Shown here piece after piece: positions 62,698 to 64,000 of a DNA stretch of 64,000 nucleotides. The DNA is from Opisthocomus hoazin (taxonomy: Eukaryota; Chordata; Aves; Opisthocomiformes; Opisthocomidae): contig NC_134414.1 in the NCBI RefSeq assembly GCF_030867145.1, forward strand, positions 18,742,518-18,806,517. Direction: 5' to 3'. The notes beneath the pieces are model-generated. The model made no database searches. It was not told the origin of the DNA and saw only the letters and a list, made by a program, of their open reading frames with translations. Numbering within the stretch: the stretch's first letter is position 1; each line of letters opens with the position of its first letter. Made by a program: the position numbers and the translations under genes.

Positions 62698-64000
<1,303 letters not shown>

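Overview
The window looks like nuclear DNA of a bird. It carries intron-containing vertebrate genes, two CpG-island promoters and nine CR1 LINE fragments of the avian/reptilian type. The gene order (BIRC2 forward, TMEM123 reverse, MMP7 reverse) matches the known vertebrate block around BIRC2-TMEM123-MMP. The reconstructed BIRC2 protein is 611 residues, the length I recall for chicken ITA/ch-IAP1, but it differs from my recollection of the chicken sequence at scattered positions, so a non-chicken bird is likely. The species cannot be fixed from the sequence alone.

Layout. 1-6360: gene-free upstream DNA. 6420-7330: CpG island and promoter of BIRC2, with an NRF1 palindrome and NF-kappaB-type sites. 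8450-9666: probable long 5' leader in the same exon as the start codon, with several uORFs, two hairpins and a 15-bp long-range complementarity. 9667-16584: eight coding exons of BIRC2 (three BIR domains, UBA, CARD, RING). 16585 to about 17275: its 3' UTR. 17.3-24 kb: spacer between convergent genes, with two CR1 pieces. About 24.1-42.3 kb: TMEM123 (porimin) on the minus strand, six coding exons that I joined by splice phase into a 187-residue mucin-like type I membrane protein. Its CpG island lies at 41.7-42.9 kb. 42.9-45.5 kb: a long dead CR1 copy directly upstream of TMEM123. 45.5-62.5 kb: repeat-rich spacer with a 458-bp solo LTR and perfect 5-bp target duplication, five more CR1 fragments or related repeats, a three-copy tandem repeat, a diverged 180-bp direct repeat and an unusual CpG-containing block. 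62.5-64 kb: the last three coding exons of MMP7 (matrilysin) on the minus strand, cut by the window edge.

The genes do not form an operon. BIRC2 is an anti-apoptotic ubiquitin ligase of the TNF/NF-kappaB pathways, TMEM123 is a cell-surface glycoprotein linked to oncosis-type death, and MMP7 is a secreted metalloprotease that begins the MMP cluster. Most ORFs in the window are chance ORFs, frames of CR1, or GC-rich CpG-island artefacts. I found no CRISPR array, tRNA, rRNA or bacterial-type system. The most interesting observations concern the BIRC2 promoter and leader, the solo LTR, and unclassified repeats at 49.6-54.8 kb.
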